Shown: positions 10,661 to 19,690 of the stretch, one piece after another | Layout: every line of letters begins with the position of its first letter | How positions within the stretch are numbered: the first letter of the stretch is position 1 | From: Amycolatopsis acidiphila | GTDB lineage: Bacteria; Actinomycetota; Actinomycetes; Mycobacteriales; Pseudonocardiaceae | Direction of reading: 5' to 3' | Length of the DNA stretch: 64,000 bases | Assembly (NCBI RefSeq): GCF_021391495.1 | Contig: NZ_CP090063.1 | Span: 4,340,001-4,404,000 of the forward strand | The notes under the pieces: model-generated | What the model saw: only the letters and a program-made list of their open reading frames with translations | What the model was told of the DNA's origin: nothing | Databases searched by the model: none | Program-made: the position numbers and the translations under genes

Positions 10661-11968
10661 CTAGAAGCGGAACAGCCCGTGTGGCGTGCCGCGCCCGGTG
10701 GGGCCGTCCCAGCCGGCGCCGGCGCTGCACAGCCGCCCGTCGAAGGTCTGTTTCGGATCGGCCGGCACGCCGCCGCTCGGCGGGAGGCAGCGGCCGTTGC
10801 TGATGCCGCCGTTGGTGCCGGAGGTGACGTCGTTGAAGCCGGCCGGGTCCAGCTCGTAGAGCAGGTTCGGCCCGAGCACCCGCGCCAGCGACCCGCTCGC
10901 GGCGTAGACACCGGCGACGAACGGCGAGGAGGCGCTGGTCCCGGCGACGACGGTCCAGCCGAGCGGATGGTTGGTCTGCGGGCTGTAGGTCACGTAGATG
11001 GCGAGGTTGTCCGCGACCGCCGACACGTCGACCCCGGCCCGCGCGCCGACACAGGTCGTGCTGACGTCGCCGGGCTGGCTCAGCGGCGGCGGGGCGCCGG
11101 GCGCGCAGCTGGAACCGGCGCCGCTCCACGCGCCCTCGCTGTAGCGGTCGGACTGCTTGACCAGCTCGGTGCCGCCCACCGCGGTGACGGTCGGCAGCGC
11201 CTGCGGCCACAGGTACTCGTTGGCCTCGAACCCGGAGTCGCCGCTGGAGGCGACGACGGCGACCCCGTGCGGCGCCAGCTGCGCCGCGACCGGCCCGTGC
11301 AGCATCGCGTCGTCCCCGGGCAGCCCGTAGCTGATGCTGACCGCGTTCGCACCCTGGGCGACGGCCGTCTGCACGGCCGTACCGAACGCGGCCGCGTAGC
11401 CGTCGTAGTTGACGGTGCCGTTCTGGTCGGTGCTCGGCAGCTCCGACTGCGGGATCTGGATCTCCATGATGCGGCAGTTCGGGCACGCGGCCGAGGCCAT
11501 GTCGACGTCGAGCGCCGTCTCCACGGCGATCTGCTCGTCGACCGCGGCACCGTCGGCACCCGCGGTGGGCGCGAGGGGCGGGCCGCCGCGGAAGTCCAGC
11601 TGCCGGAAGCAGCCGCTCGCGCTCGTGCACGGCGGCAGGCCGTACTGCGCGCGGTACACCCCGAGGTCGCTCTCGAGCGTCGGATAGGCACCGACGTCGA
11701 TGATCGCGACGGTGCCCGCGTTCGGCGAGGTCGCCGGGATGTCGTGGGACTGCTGCAGATCCTGGGCGCCCCAGCCGATCGGCGCCTCGTACGAACCGCC
11801 GACCAGCTTCTGGACCTGGCACGCGACGCGCGCCAGCTTTCCTTCGCACACCGGTTCGAATCTCCCGCTCCGGGACTGATCCGCCGCCGCGGGCGCCGAG
11901 ACGAGCGCCGTTGTGAGAATCATTCCGGCGAAGACCGCGAGACCGGACCGCAACTTCGGGCTCCTCAT
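10661..11968 (-). CDS. Secreted S53 (sedolisin-like) serine peptidase
   Basis: 435 residues. A Sec signal peptide occupies about residues 1-30 (MRSPKLRSGLAVFAGMIL, ending VSAPAAADQ). Sedolisin features: VDEQIAVETALDVDMAS with the catalytic Glu and Asp, SSGDSG with the oxyanion Asp, GTSASSPF with the nucleophile Ser at about 345, and a calcium-loop-like NDVTSGTNGG. The large N-terminal prodomain of classical sedolisins is absent. The ATG at 11968 is preferred to an in-frame TTG at 12004 because it begins the signal peptide directly and the upstream gene's terminator ends at 12009. No Shine-Dalgarno is obvious. Confidence 0.87.
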   Translation of the reverse strand: MRSPKLRSGLAVFAGMILTTALVSAPAAADQSRSGRFEPVCEGKLARVACQVQKLVGGSYEAPIGWGAQDLQQSHDIPATSPNAGTVAIIDVGAYPTLESDLGVYRAQYGLPPCTSASGCFRQLDFRGGPPLAPTAGADGAAVDEQIAVETALDVDMASAACPNCRIMEIQIPQSELPSTDQNGTVNYDGYAAAFGTAVQTAVAQGANAVSISYGLPGDDAMLHGPVAAQLAPHGVAVVASSGDSGFEANEYLWPQALPTVTAVGGTELVKQSDRYSEGAWSGAGSSCAPGAPPPLSQPGDVSTTCVGARAGVDVSAVADNLAIYVTYSPQTNHPLGWTVVAGTSASSPFVAGVYAASGSLARVLGPNLLYELDPAGFNDVTSGTNGGISNGRCLPPSGGVPADPKQTFDGRLCSAGAGWDGPTGRGTPHGLFRF

Positions 11969-12008
11969 CGTGCTGTTTCGGGAGTTGGGCTGCGCCACGG
12001 GCAAAGGA

Positions 12009-12051
12009 CCCGGCCGCGGATCCGGCTGGGGGCACCGGATCCGCGGCCGGG
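12009..12051 (-). terminator. 17-bp perfect hairpin terminator
   Basis: Bases 12009-12025 are perfectly complementary to 12035-12051, leaving a nine-base loop. It lies 45 bases downstream of the stop of the small secreted protein gene and upstream of the S53 gene, so it should separate the two transcripts. Confidence 0.8.
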
Positions 12052-12095
12052 CGTGGACGGCGTCCGGCCCGCGGCCGCCGGACGGGACGGGTGGT

Positions 12096-12545
12096 TCAGC
12101 CCAGCAGGCCGGCCAGCAGCGCCGACAGGCTCAGCAGCACCCGCTGCAGGAGCGCGTCGAGCAGGGTCGCCACGGACGGGATGTCCTGCCGCGCGGTCTG
12201 GTCCGCGGGCAGCTGGGCGATCTTGTCCGCGGCGGTGACGGCCTCGTCGTGCGCGGTCGCGGCGGTCTGGCGGGTGTCGGCCTGGATCGAGTAGCGGTCG
12301 CTGGTGGCCAGATCGGACAGCAGCGGCTCCAGCTGGGTCAGCTCGGCGCGGGCCCCGGTGGCGTCACCGGCCTTGGCGTCGTTGACCAGGTTGTCGCGAG
12401 AGGTCTGGACCTGAGCGGCCGCGCTTTCGGTGCTCGACGTGCCACTGCCGGCCGGGGTGGCCGCGGCTGCCATGCCGGCACCGGTCAGCGTCAGCACGCC
12501 GCCTGCGACGAGTACCGAGATCAGGCGCGCGAATCGGTTCTTCAT
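12096..12545 (-). CDS. Small secreted protein of unknown function
   Basis: 149 residues. Signal peptide at residues 1-28 (MKNRFARLISVLVAGG, ending GMAAAATPA). The mature part is Ala/Thr/Asp-rich and probably helical (TSRDNLVNDAKAGDATGAR), and it ends in a strongly hydrophobic segment LLDALLQRVLLSLSALLAGLLG with no charged tail after it. GAGGAG lies seven bases before the ATG. I do not recognise the family. The C-terminal hydrophobic helix could anchor it to the membrane or drive oligomer formation. Confidence 0.75.
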   Translation of the reverse strand: MKNRFARLISVLVAGGVLTLTGAGMAAAATPAGSGTSSTESAAAQVQTSRDNLVNDAKAGDATGARAELTQLEPLLSDLATSDRYSIQADTRQTAATAHDEAVTAADKIAQLPADQTARQDIPSVATLLDALLQRVLLSLSALLAGLLG

Positions 12546-12955
12546 TGTGGGCTCCTCGAAAGAGTGGGCTGTCTGCCTGCAATTCCTTACCCAATCGAGC
12601 CACGATTCACCCAGCATCCAGCCGAAGGAGCTAACGAAAGATATTCGAGACACTTTCACGAATTGCGTACGCACTCTTTCCGGAGATTCCCGGAGGAGTG
12701 GATCAAGACAGGAAAAGGCCGAAGTCGATCACTGCCCGTCGACGCCGCGCAACTCGTTCGAGGCAACGGCCACCCAGATCGGTGGCAGCGGGAAAAATTC
12801 TACCCGGACCCCTCCGGTAACCCGTTAGGGCAGGTCACCGCGGGGGCACCGGGTCGAGCAGAATCCGCCGCGAGGCCGGGTGAGCGGGCGGGGGCGGCCG
12901 TCACGGCACGCCGTGCCCAGCCGTCGCGGTGGGGCGGGAGTGGCGGCGGATTGTC
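12546..12955. other. Intergenic region, no gene seen
   Basis: 410 bases between the SMC-like gene and the small secreted gene. About 12,550-12,720 is clearly less GC-rich than its surroundings and must carry the promoter of the secreted gene. Near the SMC end is CACGGC-AC-GCCGTG at 12902-12915, a short dyad with too small a loop to call a terminator. An open frame on the plus strand has no coding character. Confidence 0.6.
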
Positions 12956-15900
12956 CTACTCGGTCGCCTTCGCGAACAGGCGGGTCGCCGAGAGGTGGGA
13001 GGTGCCGTCGGGGGCGGCGAGCTCGTCGAGGTGGTTGCGGATCGTCGCGTCGACCGACAGGTACTTCCGCCCTGCCCGCAGGTCCGCGTCGTTGCGCAGG
13101 CGCACGATCAGCGGGAACTCCGACAACGCGCCCGCGTCGAACAGGCCGGTCGTGTAGATCAGCTGCACGCCCAGCGCCTCCGCGACCACCCGCTGCAGCT
13201 CCAGCAGGTACCCCGCCGACGCGCGGCCGATCGGGTTGTCCAGGAACAGCACCCCCGAATGCCGGTTGCGCATCTTCCCGCGGTTGTTCGCCCGCAGCGC
13301 CGCCAGCGTGCAGTACAGGATGATCGCCGCCGTCAGCTGCTGGCCGCCCGAGAACACGTCCCGGATCTCCGACACCCGCTGCCGTTCGGTGCGCAGCACC
13401 GAGTCCGGCTTGAGCATGTCCACCCGGAACCCCTTGGGCACCGCCGCCCGCACGCCCCGCAGCACGAGCGTCATCCCGTCGCGCTTGACGTCCCGCCCGT
13501 CGCTCGTCTTCCCGGCGGCGGCCTCGTCCACGACCTGGCCGAGCGCCTCGGTGAGCTCGGGCTCCTCGGGGTCGCCGAACCGGATGCGCAGGAACTCCTG
13601 CCCGGACCAGTCGCCCAGCCCCTCGGGCAGCCGCGACAGCCGCTGCGCGGACCGCAGCATCCGCAGCGCACCCTCGACCATCCCCTGCAGCCGGGCCACG
13701 ATGCCGGAGCGGTGCCGGTCGATCTGCGCGAGGTCGTCGCTCAGGGTGCGCAGCCGCGGCCGCAATGCGGCCGCCCATTCCGCCGCGCTCGCGGGCAGGC
13801 TGTCGCGGCGCACCGAGATGATCTGCTGGCGCACCGGGCTCGACAGCTGCTCGAACCGCTTGTCCGTCGCGTACTGGGCGAGCGTGTCCGAATGCGCCCG
13901 CACCCGCTTCTCGGCCTGGTCCACGGCGGCTTCGGCCTCGGTCAGCGCGGAGATCAGCTTGCGATAGCGGTTCTGGGCCGCCTCGACGTCGCCGTCGAAC
14001 ACCGCCTCGGGCTCGCCGCCCGGCGCGAGCTGAGCCATCGACTCCGCCAGCACCCGGAACCCCGTCGCCGAACTGGTCGCCGTCTCCGAGGCGTGCTCGG
14101 CCTCCGCGCGCCGGGCCTGCGCCTCCTCCCAGGCCCGGGCGGCGGCACTCGCCTCCTCGGCGGCCTCGTCGATCAGCTCACGGCCGTGCTCGACGTCGCG
14201 CGGCCGGGCCTCGAGCGGCGCGCCCTGCCTCGGCAGCTGGTCGAGCTCCGCCTTGCAGGTCGCGACCGCGCCGATCGCCTCACTGTGCTCGGCCTCCAGC
14301 GCCGCCACGGCACGCCCGGCGCGCGCCTGGGCGGCGGCGCGGGTCGCGGCGTCGGAGCCGTCGGGCGTCTCCAGCAGCCGGGACGCCTGCTCGCGCACCG
14401 CCGGGTCGAGGACCTCGAGTGCCACCCGTGCCGCGGACTCGGCCGACTCCGCCTGCTCCAGCTCGGCGCGCAGGTCGCTGCCGACCTCGACCTTGGCGTA
14501 GGCGTCGCTCGCGGACGCGAACGCCCGGCGCAGGGCGTCCACCGGCTCCTTGGGCACGGGGTCGTTTTCGGACACCGAGCCGCCGCCGGGCACCTCGGCC
14601 AGCTCGGCGCGAGCGCTGCTGACCGTGCGCCGGTGCCCGTCCGCGGTGCGCTGTTCCTCCGCGGCCTCCTCGCGCGCGCGGGCGGCCTTCGCGCTCGCCT
14701 GCCCGGCTTCGGCTTCCGCACGGGCGATGACCTCGCGCGCGCGCCCTGCCTCGTCCGTCCACTGTGGAATCCGGACGACGTGCTCGGCCAGCTCGCCGAG
14801 CCTGCGCGCCCGCTCCTCCCCCGTGCGCGCCTCGGCACGCAACGCCGGGACGGCTTCGCGCAGCCGGTTCCGGCGGGCGGTCAGCTCGGCGAGCTGCCGT
14901 TCCGCGGTGACGACCGCCGTCTGGCTCTCGGCGAGCTCACCGGCCGTGGTCTCGGCCTCCTCGGCGAGCGTGGCGAGCGCCCCCGGCGGGTAGTCCTCGC
15001 GCCAGGTGGTGAGCTTCCATTCGAGCGCCGCGTCGTCACCGATCGCGGTCGCGAGCGCCTCCAGCTGCTTCTGCCGGCGCGAGTGCCGGGCGAGGATGGC
15101 CTGCCGTTCGGTGTCGGCGGCCTCCTCGTCGTACATCGCGGGGTTGGGCGGCACCAGGAACTCGACGCCCGGCGCGGTGCCCTCGCGCCTGACGGCCTCG
15201 GTGGTGCCCACCGGGAGCACGGCGCTGGGCAGCAGCTTGGCATCCGCCAGCGCCGACCGCGCGCGGGCGAGCTGGGCCGGGTCGTTGACCAGCACACCGC
15301 CGACCAGGTGCGGCAGCTCGGCGAGCACCCGCTCGCGGGCCTTGGCGTCCATTGTGGACAGATAGCGCCAGCCGGACCACGCGGTGATGCCCGCGCGCTC
15401 CAGCACTTCCAGCGCCGCCTGCACCTCGGGCGGCGCGGGCAGCAGCCCGCCGTCGCCCAGCGCGGCGAGCGCCCGCTCGTCGGCGGACTCCTCCATGCGC
15501 AGGGCGGTCTGCTCGCGCTCGGCGCCCGAACGGGCCTCGCGCAGCCGCTTCAGCAGCGCCGGGGTGTCGGTCTCCGGCTGGACGTTCTCGCCGCCCAGCA
15601 GCTCCAGCAACCGGGGATGCGCGGCGAGCGCGTCGGTGCGGCGGTGTGCCTTGGCCAGCTCGCCTGCCGCCCGGTCCGCGCGGGACTGGGCCGCCGACGC
15701 GCGCTGCTGCGCGGCGTGCAGGGCCTGCTGCGCCTCGGCGTGCTCCTCCGCGACGCGTTCGAGCTCGGCCTCGCGGGAGACCAGCTCGCTCGCCGCGTTC
15801 TCCCCGCGGGCGCGGGCTTCCTGCGCCGCCGCGGCGACCTGGGTGCCGTCGCTGAGCAGGCCGTCGCGCACGGCCTGCTGCACCCGCGCACGGAGCTCGT

Positions 15901-17383
15901 CGACGCGGGCGGACAGCTGGGCCTCCTCCGCGCGGTACCTCGCCGCGGTGCCGGTGGCCCCGTCGCGCTGGTCCTGCGCGGCGGCCGCCTCCGTCCGCGC
16001 GGCGGCGGCGCGTTCCTCCGCCGCCCGTGCCTGGTCCTCGGCCTCGCGGGCGAGCGCGAGCAGGCCGCGGGCGAGCGCGTTCGCCGCCGCGTTCTTCGCC
16101 TCCAGCGCCGGTTTCGCGGTCTGTTCCCGCTCCCCCACCAGCTCGCGGATGTCGGCGGCCTTGCGGACGGCGTTGAGGTGCGCCAGCACGGTGCCGGTCT
16201 CGCGCCAGGCCTCCGCGGTCGCGCGGGCCTCGGCCAGCTCGCCGTCGAGGCGCTTCTTGTCCGCGGTGGCGTCGGCGAGCCGCAGCTCGGCCACGACGCG
16301 CCGCAGCTCGGTCACGACGGCCGACAGCCGGCGATGATCGCCCTCGGCGAGCTTCTCCGCGTCACGGGTCTCCTCGACGAACGCGGCGAGACCCGCCAGC
16401 CGGTCGGACTCCAGCTCGTGGCGCGCGATCACGGAACCGGCGAACGCCTGCGCGTCCGAGCGCGCGGCGGCGGCGAGCTTGCGCGACGCGGCGGCCAGCG
16501 ACTCCTCCTCGGCCAGCGGGACGAGCAGGTCGAGCGCGCCGGCGACGAAGTCCCGCTCGGCGATCAGCTCGCCCCGCTGGCCGAGGTTGTGCGCGTAGGT
16601 CTGCACGACGTCGGCGAGGTCACGCGGGTCGTCCTCGGAGATGACGGCCTTGAGCAGGAACTCGACGAACGCCTCGTCGGAGGTGAAGGCGAACGCGTCG
16701 GCCGCCTCGCCCTCCCCCGCGTTCATCGCCCGCTGATAGCGGAAGAGCTCGGTGTCCAGGCCGAGCGCGTCGAGCCGCTCGGTCCACTCGTGGTGGCGGC
16801 GGGTCCACGACAGCTCCAGCTCCGGTTCCGCCCGATGCGCCTCCTCGAGCCGCTCCGCGAACCCGGACATCGTCAGCAGCCTGCCGCCGTCGGTGAAGGG
16901 CAGCGACTCCAGGCCGGTGCCGGCGCTGGGGCGGAAGCAGAACCACGAGTCGATCAGGTTCGCCGGGTCGTTGGACACGACGTGCCCGCGCCACTCGGAC
17001 ACCTTGCCGGTGATGACCCGCTGCCCGGTGTCGGTGTGCTGCCACTCCAGCACGACGTGCGAGACGTCCTTGGCGGCGACGAACTTCTCCAGCACGCGGG
17101 TGTTCGTGGTGCCGACCACCTGGCGGCGTCCCGGCAGCATCACCGAGAAGATCAGCTTGATCAGCACCGACTTGCCGCCGCCGTTCTCCAGGAACAGCAC
17201 GCTCGCCGGGGAGGGCCGCCGCGGCAGGCCCTGCTCGGCGGAGTGGATTCCGGCGGTGAACAGCGCGTCCTGCGTCGGCGCCTTGACCAGCGGGCCGACG
17301 CCGCTGAAGTCCAGCACCACGTCCTGGTACCGCGCGCCGGCCGGGCCGACCGAATGCAGGCGCACCCGCGAAAGCTCGTACAT
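12956..17383 (-). CDS. SMC/MukB-like coiled-coil ATPase, third gene of a three-gene SMC cassette
   Basis: 1475 residues, the size of MukB. A split ABC-type ATPase head: Walker A FLENGGGKS at residues 64-72, with the usual first Gly of GxxGxGKS replaced by Leu, and at the C-terminus the signature FSGGQQ at 1344-1349 and Walker B GVLFLDNP, with Asp 1382 followed by Asn 1383 instead of the usual catalytic Glu. Between lie Ala/Glu/Arg-rich coiled coils at about 260-600 and 780-1240 flanking a globular hinge-like part near 620-740 (around GITAWSGWRYLS). Seven bases separate it from the preceding gene, with a G-run as ribosome binding site. Predicted to form an SMC complex with the two upstream gene products (inference). 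Confidence 0.85.
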   Translation of the reverse strand: MYELSRVRLHSVGPAGARYQDVVLDFSGVGPLVKAPTQDALFTAGIHSAEQGLPRRPSPASVLFLENGGGKSVLIKLIFSVMLPGRRQVVGTTNTRVLEKFVAAKDVSHVVLEWQHTDTGQRVITGKVSEWRGHVVSNDPANLIDSWFCFRPSAGTGLESLPFTDGGRLLTMSGFAERLEEAHRAEPELELSWTRRHHEWTERLDALGLDTELFRYQRAMNAGEGEAADAFAFTSDEAFVEFLLKAVISEDDPRDLADVVQTYAHNLGQRGELIAERDFVAGALDLLVPLAEEESLAAASRKLAAAARSDAQAFAGSVIARHELESDRLAGLAAFVEETRDAEKLAEGDHRRLSAVVTELRRVVAELRLADATADKKRLDGELAEARATAEAWRETGTVLAHLNAVRKAADIRELVGEREQTAKPALEAKNAAANALARGLLALAREAEDQARAAEERAAAARTEAAAAQDQRDGATGTAARYRAEEAQLSARVDELRARVQQAVRDGLLSDGTQVAAAAQEARARGENAASELVSREAELERVAEEHAEAQQALHAAQQRASAAQSRADRAAGELAKAHRRTDALAAHPRLLELLGGENVQPETDTPALLKRLREARSGAEREQTALRMEESADERALAALGDGGLLPAPPEVQAALEVLERAGITAWSGWRYLSTMDAKARERVLAELPHLVGGVLVNDPAQLARARSALADAKLLPSAVLPVGTTEAVRREGTAPGVEFLVPPNPAMYDEEAADTERQAILARHSRRQKQLEALATAIGDDAALEWKLTTWREDYPPGALATLAEEAETTAGELAESQTAVVTAERQLAELTARRNRLREAVPALRAEARTGEERARRLGELAEHVVRIPQWTDEAGRAREVIARAEAEAGQASAKAARAREEAAEEQRTADGHRRTVSSARAELAEVPGGGSVSENDPVPKEPVDALRRAFASASDAYAKVEVGSDLRAELEQAESAESAARVALEVLDPAVREQASRLLETPDGSDAATRAAAQARAGRAVAALEAEHSEAIGAVATCKAELDQLPRQGAPLEARPRDVEHGRELIDEAAEEASAAARAWEEAQARRAEAEHASETATSSATGFRVLAESMAQLAPGGEPEAVFDGDVEAAQNRYRKLISALTEAEAAVDQAEKRVRAHSDTLAQYATDKRFEQLSSPVRQQIISVRRDSLPASAAEWAAALRPRLRTLSDDLAQIDRHRSGIVARLQGMVEGALRMLRSAQRLSRLPEGLGDWSGQEFLRIRFGDPEEPELTEALGQVVDEAAAGKTSDGRDVKRDGMTLVLRGVRAAVPKGFRVDMLKPDSVLRTERQRVSEIRDVFSGGQQLTAAIILYCTLAALRANNRGKMRNRHSGVLFLDNPIGRASAGYLLELQRVVAEALGVQLIYTTGLFDAGALSEFPLIVRLRNDADLRAGRKYLSVDATIRNHLDELAAPDGTSHLSATRLFAKATE

Positions 17384-17390
17384 GTCCCCC

Positions 17391-18179
17391 CTACAGCGTG
17401 TCCGAAATGGACGGACGGAGGGTGCCCGCGGAGTCCCCCACCGCGACGACGCCCAGCTCCAGCAACTCCTCGAACGCGCTGTCCGCCGCCAGCTCCCGCA
17501 CCTGGACCTGGTAGCGCGGCGTGGTCCGGTACGTGCCGCCCTGCTCGGTGCTCACCTGCACCAGGTACCCCTGGTCGGCGAGGAACCGCAGCGCCCGCGA
17601 CACCATGCCCCGCGTGGTGTCCGAGGCGAGCCGCCCGTCCTTCGTCGCCGCGGCGGCCGGGCGGCGCGCGTAGGCCCGCCACGCCTGCTCCAGCTCCGGC
17701 GCGTCGGAGAGCGGGTCGTTGTTCTGCTCCGCCTTCGCGGCACGCTCGTCGAGGATGCGGCACGCCTCGCGGACCACGCCGTCGACCTGCTCGACGCTGA
17801 CCCGCCCGATGTAGGTGTCGTTGGCGAGGTCGTCCGGGCGCGGGTAGCCGAGCGCGGCGGCGGCCAGGTGCACCAGGCCGTGCAGCACCTTCTCGGTCTC
17901 CCGGCGCTCGCGGATCTTGCTCTGCCGCGCGTAGGAGTCCATCTTGATCTCGAACACGGACTCGTCGGTGGCCGCGAGCACGGCGCCGGCCTGGGCGCTG
18001 ACGTCGAGCACCATCAGCCCGAGCCCGGCGGCGACCGAGTTCGTCAGCTGCTTGAAAGCGTTGTCCTCGCGGTAGCGGCGCACCAGGTCGGCGTACACGA
18101 CGTCACGGCCGGGCAGCTGCTTCGGCCGCATGCCGAAGGAGACCAGCCGGGCCGCCGACTCCGCGTCAGCGGTGTTCAC
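17391..18179 (-). CDS. Putative KITE/MukE-like subunit of the SMC cassette
   Basis: 262 residues, no family recognised with certainty. The size, central operon position and a C-terminal winged-helix-like stretch (TRGMVSRALRFLADQGYLVQV, about 195-215, followed by a beta-hairpin TYRTTPRYQVQVRE) fit MukE/JetB-type proteins, which bind kleisin as dimers. The N-terminal half (ADLVRRYREDNAFKQLTN) also looks helical. The GTG start directly follows the TGA of the upstream gene with no gap, so coupling is expected. The assignment is an inference from context. Confidence 0.65.
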   Translation of the reverse strand: MNTADAESAARLVSFGMRPKQLPGRDVVYADLVRRYREDNAFKQLTNSVAAGLGLMVLDVSAQAGAVLAATDESVFEIKMDSYARQSKIRERRETEKVLHGLVHLAAAALGYPRPDDLANDTYIGRVSVEQVDGVVREACRILDERAAKAEQNNDPLSDAPELEQAWRAYARRPAAAATKDGRLASDTTRGMVSRALRFLADQGYLVQVSTEQGGTYRTTPRYQVQVRELAADSAFEELLELGVVAVGDSAGTLRPSISDTL

Positions 18180-19655
18180 TCAGGCCACCCCCTCTTCGTC
18201 GTGTGCGCGCTCGATGCGGGCCGTGGCCAGCAACAGGTCCGCGCCGCCGAACTCCGCGTCGTCCAGCAGCGTGCCGTCGTCCACGGCCAGCAGCGTGCGG
18301 TCGTCCCCCTGCCGGACGGCCGCGCCGACCTCCGGACTGTAGGAGTGCAGCGCCCGCAGCGCGACAAGGCGCGCCACGTGCGGGTCGAGCTCCCTGGCCT
18401 CGGCCAGCAGCCCGGACAGCCGCCGCGGGACCTCGGGCAGGTCCAGCAGCTCGTCGGCGCGCCGCCACTGCTCGTCACTGTAGTGGTCGGTCGTCTCCGA
18501 GGGCACGAGCTCCGGCTCGGGCACCTCGCCGACCAGCTTGTCACGCTCGGGCACGGGCCGCAGCAGGAGCGAGACCAGCGACGAAAGCGCGGGCACGACC
18601 GGGACGTTCAGCCCGGCGACGGCGTGGAAGAAGCCCTCCACCGGCTTGACCGCGTCGGCGATCGGCAGCTCGAGGCTCGGCACCAGCAGCTGGCCGAACA
18701 GGTCGATCGTGGCGCGCTGCGGCGGCCCGGAGAACTGCTGGCGGTCCTGCTCGGCGCGGAACACCGCGCCCGCGGCCTGCAGCCGGGACTGCAGCCGGGT
18801 GTGCCTGCTGATGCAGTCGCCCACGATGTCGACCAGCTCGGCCGCGCGGCGCTTGTGGCCGGGGTCCTCGGCCTCGTCGCGGGCACGGGTGATGTTGCGC
18901 AGGATCGCGTTCTCCGCACGGAAGCGGGCCTCGATGTGCGACAGCGCGGAGTCGAGCAGCTCGGGCATCTCCTCGGCCCAGTCGACCGCGCGCACGTCGC
19001 GGCGGGTCGCGTCGAGCTTGGCGCGCAGCGTCTCGCCGTACTGCACCGTGCGGTAGCGGGCCTGCTCGGCGGCGAGCTTCGCGTCGGCGAGGCGGCCGCG
19101 GCTGATCAGGTTCTCCAGCTTGACCTCGGCGGCGATCTGGGCCGACTCGACGTCGGTGTCCAGGGCCCCGACGAGCACGTTGATCGCCTCGTCGCTGGCG
19201 CGCAGGTACACCTCGCCGTCCGGGGCGGCCAGCTCGACCAGCAGCTTGAAGTCGAACGCGCGGCGGCGGTACGCGCCGGTCGCGTCGACGCTGCCGTAGA
19301 CGCGGCGGAACCCGCGGTCGGCGGTGCCGACGTTGATCAGGTTGTCCAGCACCCAGCGCGCGACCCGCAGATGCTCCTCGCCGCCACGGCCGGGCGCCTG
19401 CGCGGCGATGAACGGCTGCAGGCGGCGCACGACGTCCTCGTGGTCGGCGCCGGTGTCGAAGTCCATCGCGATGGTGACCTGGTCGATCGTGTGCAGCGCG
19501 ATCTCCGCCATCTGGTAGACCGTCGCATCGGCCCAGTCCAGCTTCGCCTTGCGCGCGTCGAGGTCGTGCAGGGGCGCGGTGCACGCGAGCGCCTTGAGCC
19601 GCCGGGCCAGGCCCTCGTCGACCAGCCCGCCGCTGATCAGGTCCGCATCTCGCAC
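18180..19655 (-). CDS. Putative kleisin/MukF-like subunit of the SMC cassette
   Basis: 491 residues, all predicted soluble and mostly helical; no family recognised with certainty. First gene of the cassette, as JetA/MukF-like genes usually are. Length matches JetA/MukF-type kleisins (about 450-500). Long amphipathic helices (residues 190-330, with LDATRRDVRAVDWAEEMPEL and RAENAILRNITRARDEAEDP) precede a Pro-rich linker and an acidic C-terminus. The GTG start lacks a Shine-Dalgarno, and TAGTCT lies eight bases before it, so the message is probably leaderless. Function is inferred from the operon only. Confidence 0.62.
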   Translation of the reverse strand: MRDADLISGGLVDEGLARRLKALACTAPLHDLDARKAKLDWADATVYQMAEIALHTIDQVTIAMDFDTGADHEDVVRRLQPFIAAQAPGRGGEEHLRVARWVLDNLINVGTADRGFRRVYGSVDATGAYRRRAFDFKLLVELAAPDGEVYLRASDEAINVLVGALDTDVESAQIAAEVKLENLISRGRLADAKLAAEQARYRTVQYGETLRAKLDATRRDVRAVDWAEEMPELLDSALSHIEARFRAENAILRNITRARDEAEDPGHKRRAAELVDIVGDCISRHTRLQSRLQAAGAVFRAEQDRQQFSGPPQRATIDLFGQLLVPSLELPIADAVKPVEGFFHAVAGLNVPVVPALSSLVSLLLRPVPERDKLVGEVPEPELVPSETTDHYSDEQWRRADELLDLPEVPRRLSGLLAEARELDPHVARLVALRALHSYSPEVGAAVRQGDDRTLLAVDDGTLLDDAEFGGADLLLATARIERAHDEEGVA

Positions 19656-19663
19656 AGCGCATG

Positions 19664-19683
19664 AGACTAGCTGCTTGTACCTT
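19664..19683. promoter_or_regulatory. Divergent leaderless promoters: SMC cassette and F420-type oxidoreductase
   Basis: Minus strand: TAGTCT at 19669-19664, eight bases before the GTG at 19655. Plus strand: TACCTT at 19678-19683, seven bases before the ATG at 19691. The start codons are 36 bases apart, so the promoters overlap and the two transcription units may interfere or share control. Confidence 0.5.
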
Positions 19684-19690
19684 CGGCCCC

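Noticed and set aside
11969..12004. TTG at 12004 as start of the S53 peptidase
   Set aside because: It would put 12 extra residues before a complete signal peptide and lie against the upstream gene's terminator.
12430..12828. Plus-strand 132-codon frame across the start of the small secreted gene
   Set aside because: First half is antisense of a signal-peptide gene with a good ribosome binding site; no coding signal in the rest.
12929..17800. 1623-codon open frame on the plus strand opposite the SMC-like gene
   Set aside because: Antisense shadow of a GC-rich coiled-coil gene; composition is third-position bias of the real gene and no domain is recognisable. The minus-strand reading has Walker A, signature and Walker B motifs.
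12956..19655. Calling the operon a Wadjet (JetABCD) defence system outright
   Set aside because: No JetD-type gene is present and I cannot place the subunits in a known Jet family from sequence alone; kept as a hypothesis.
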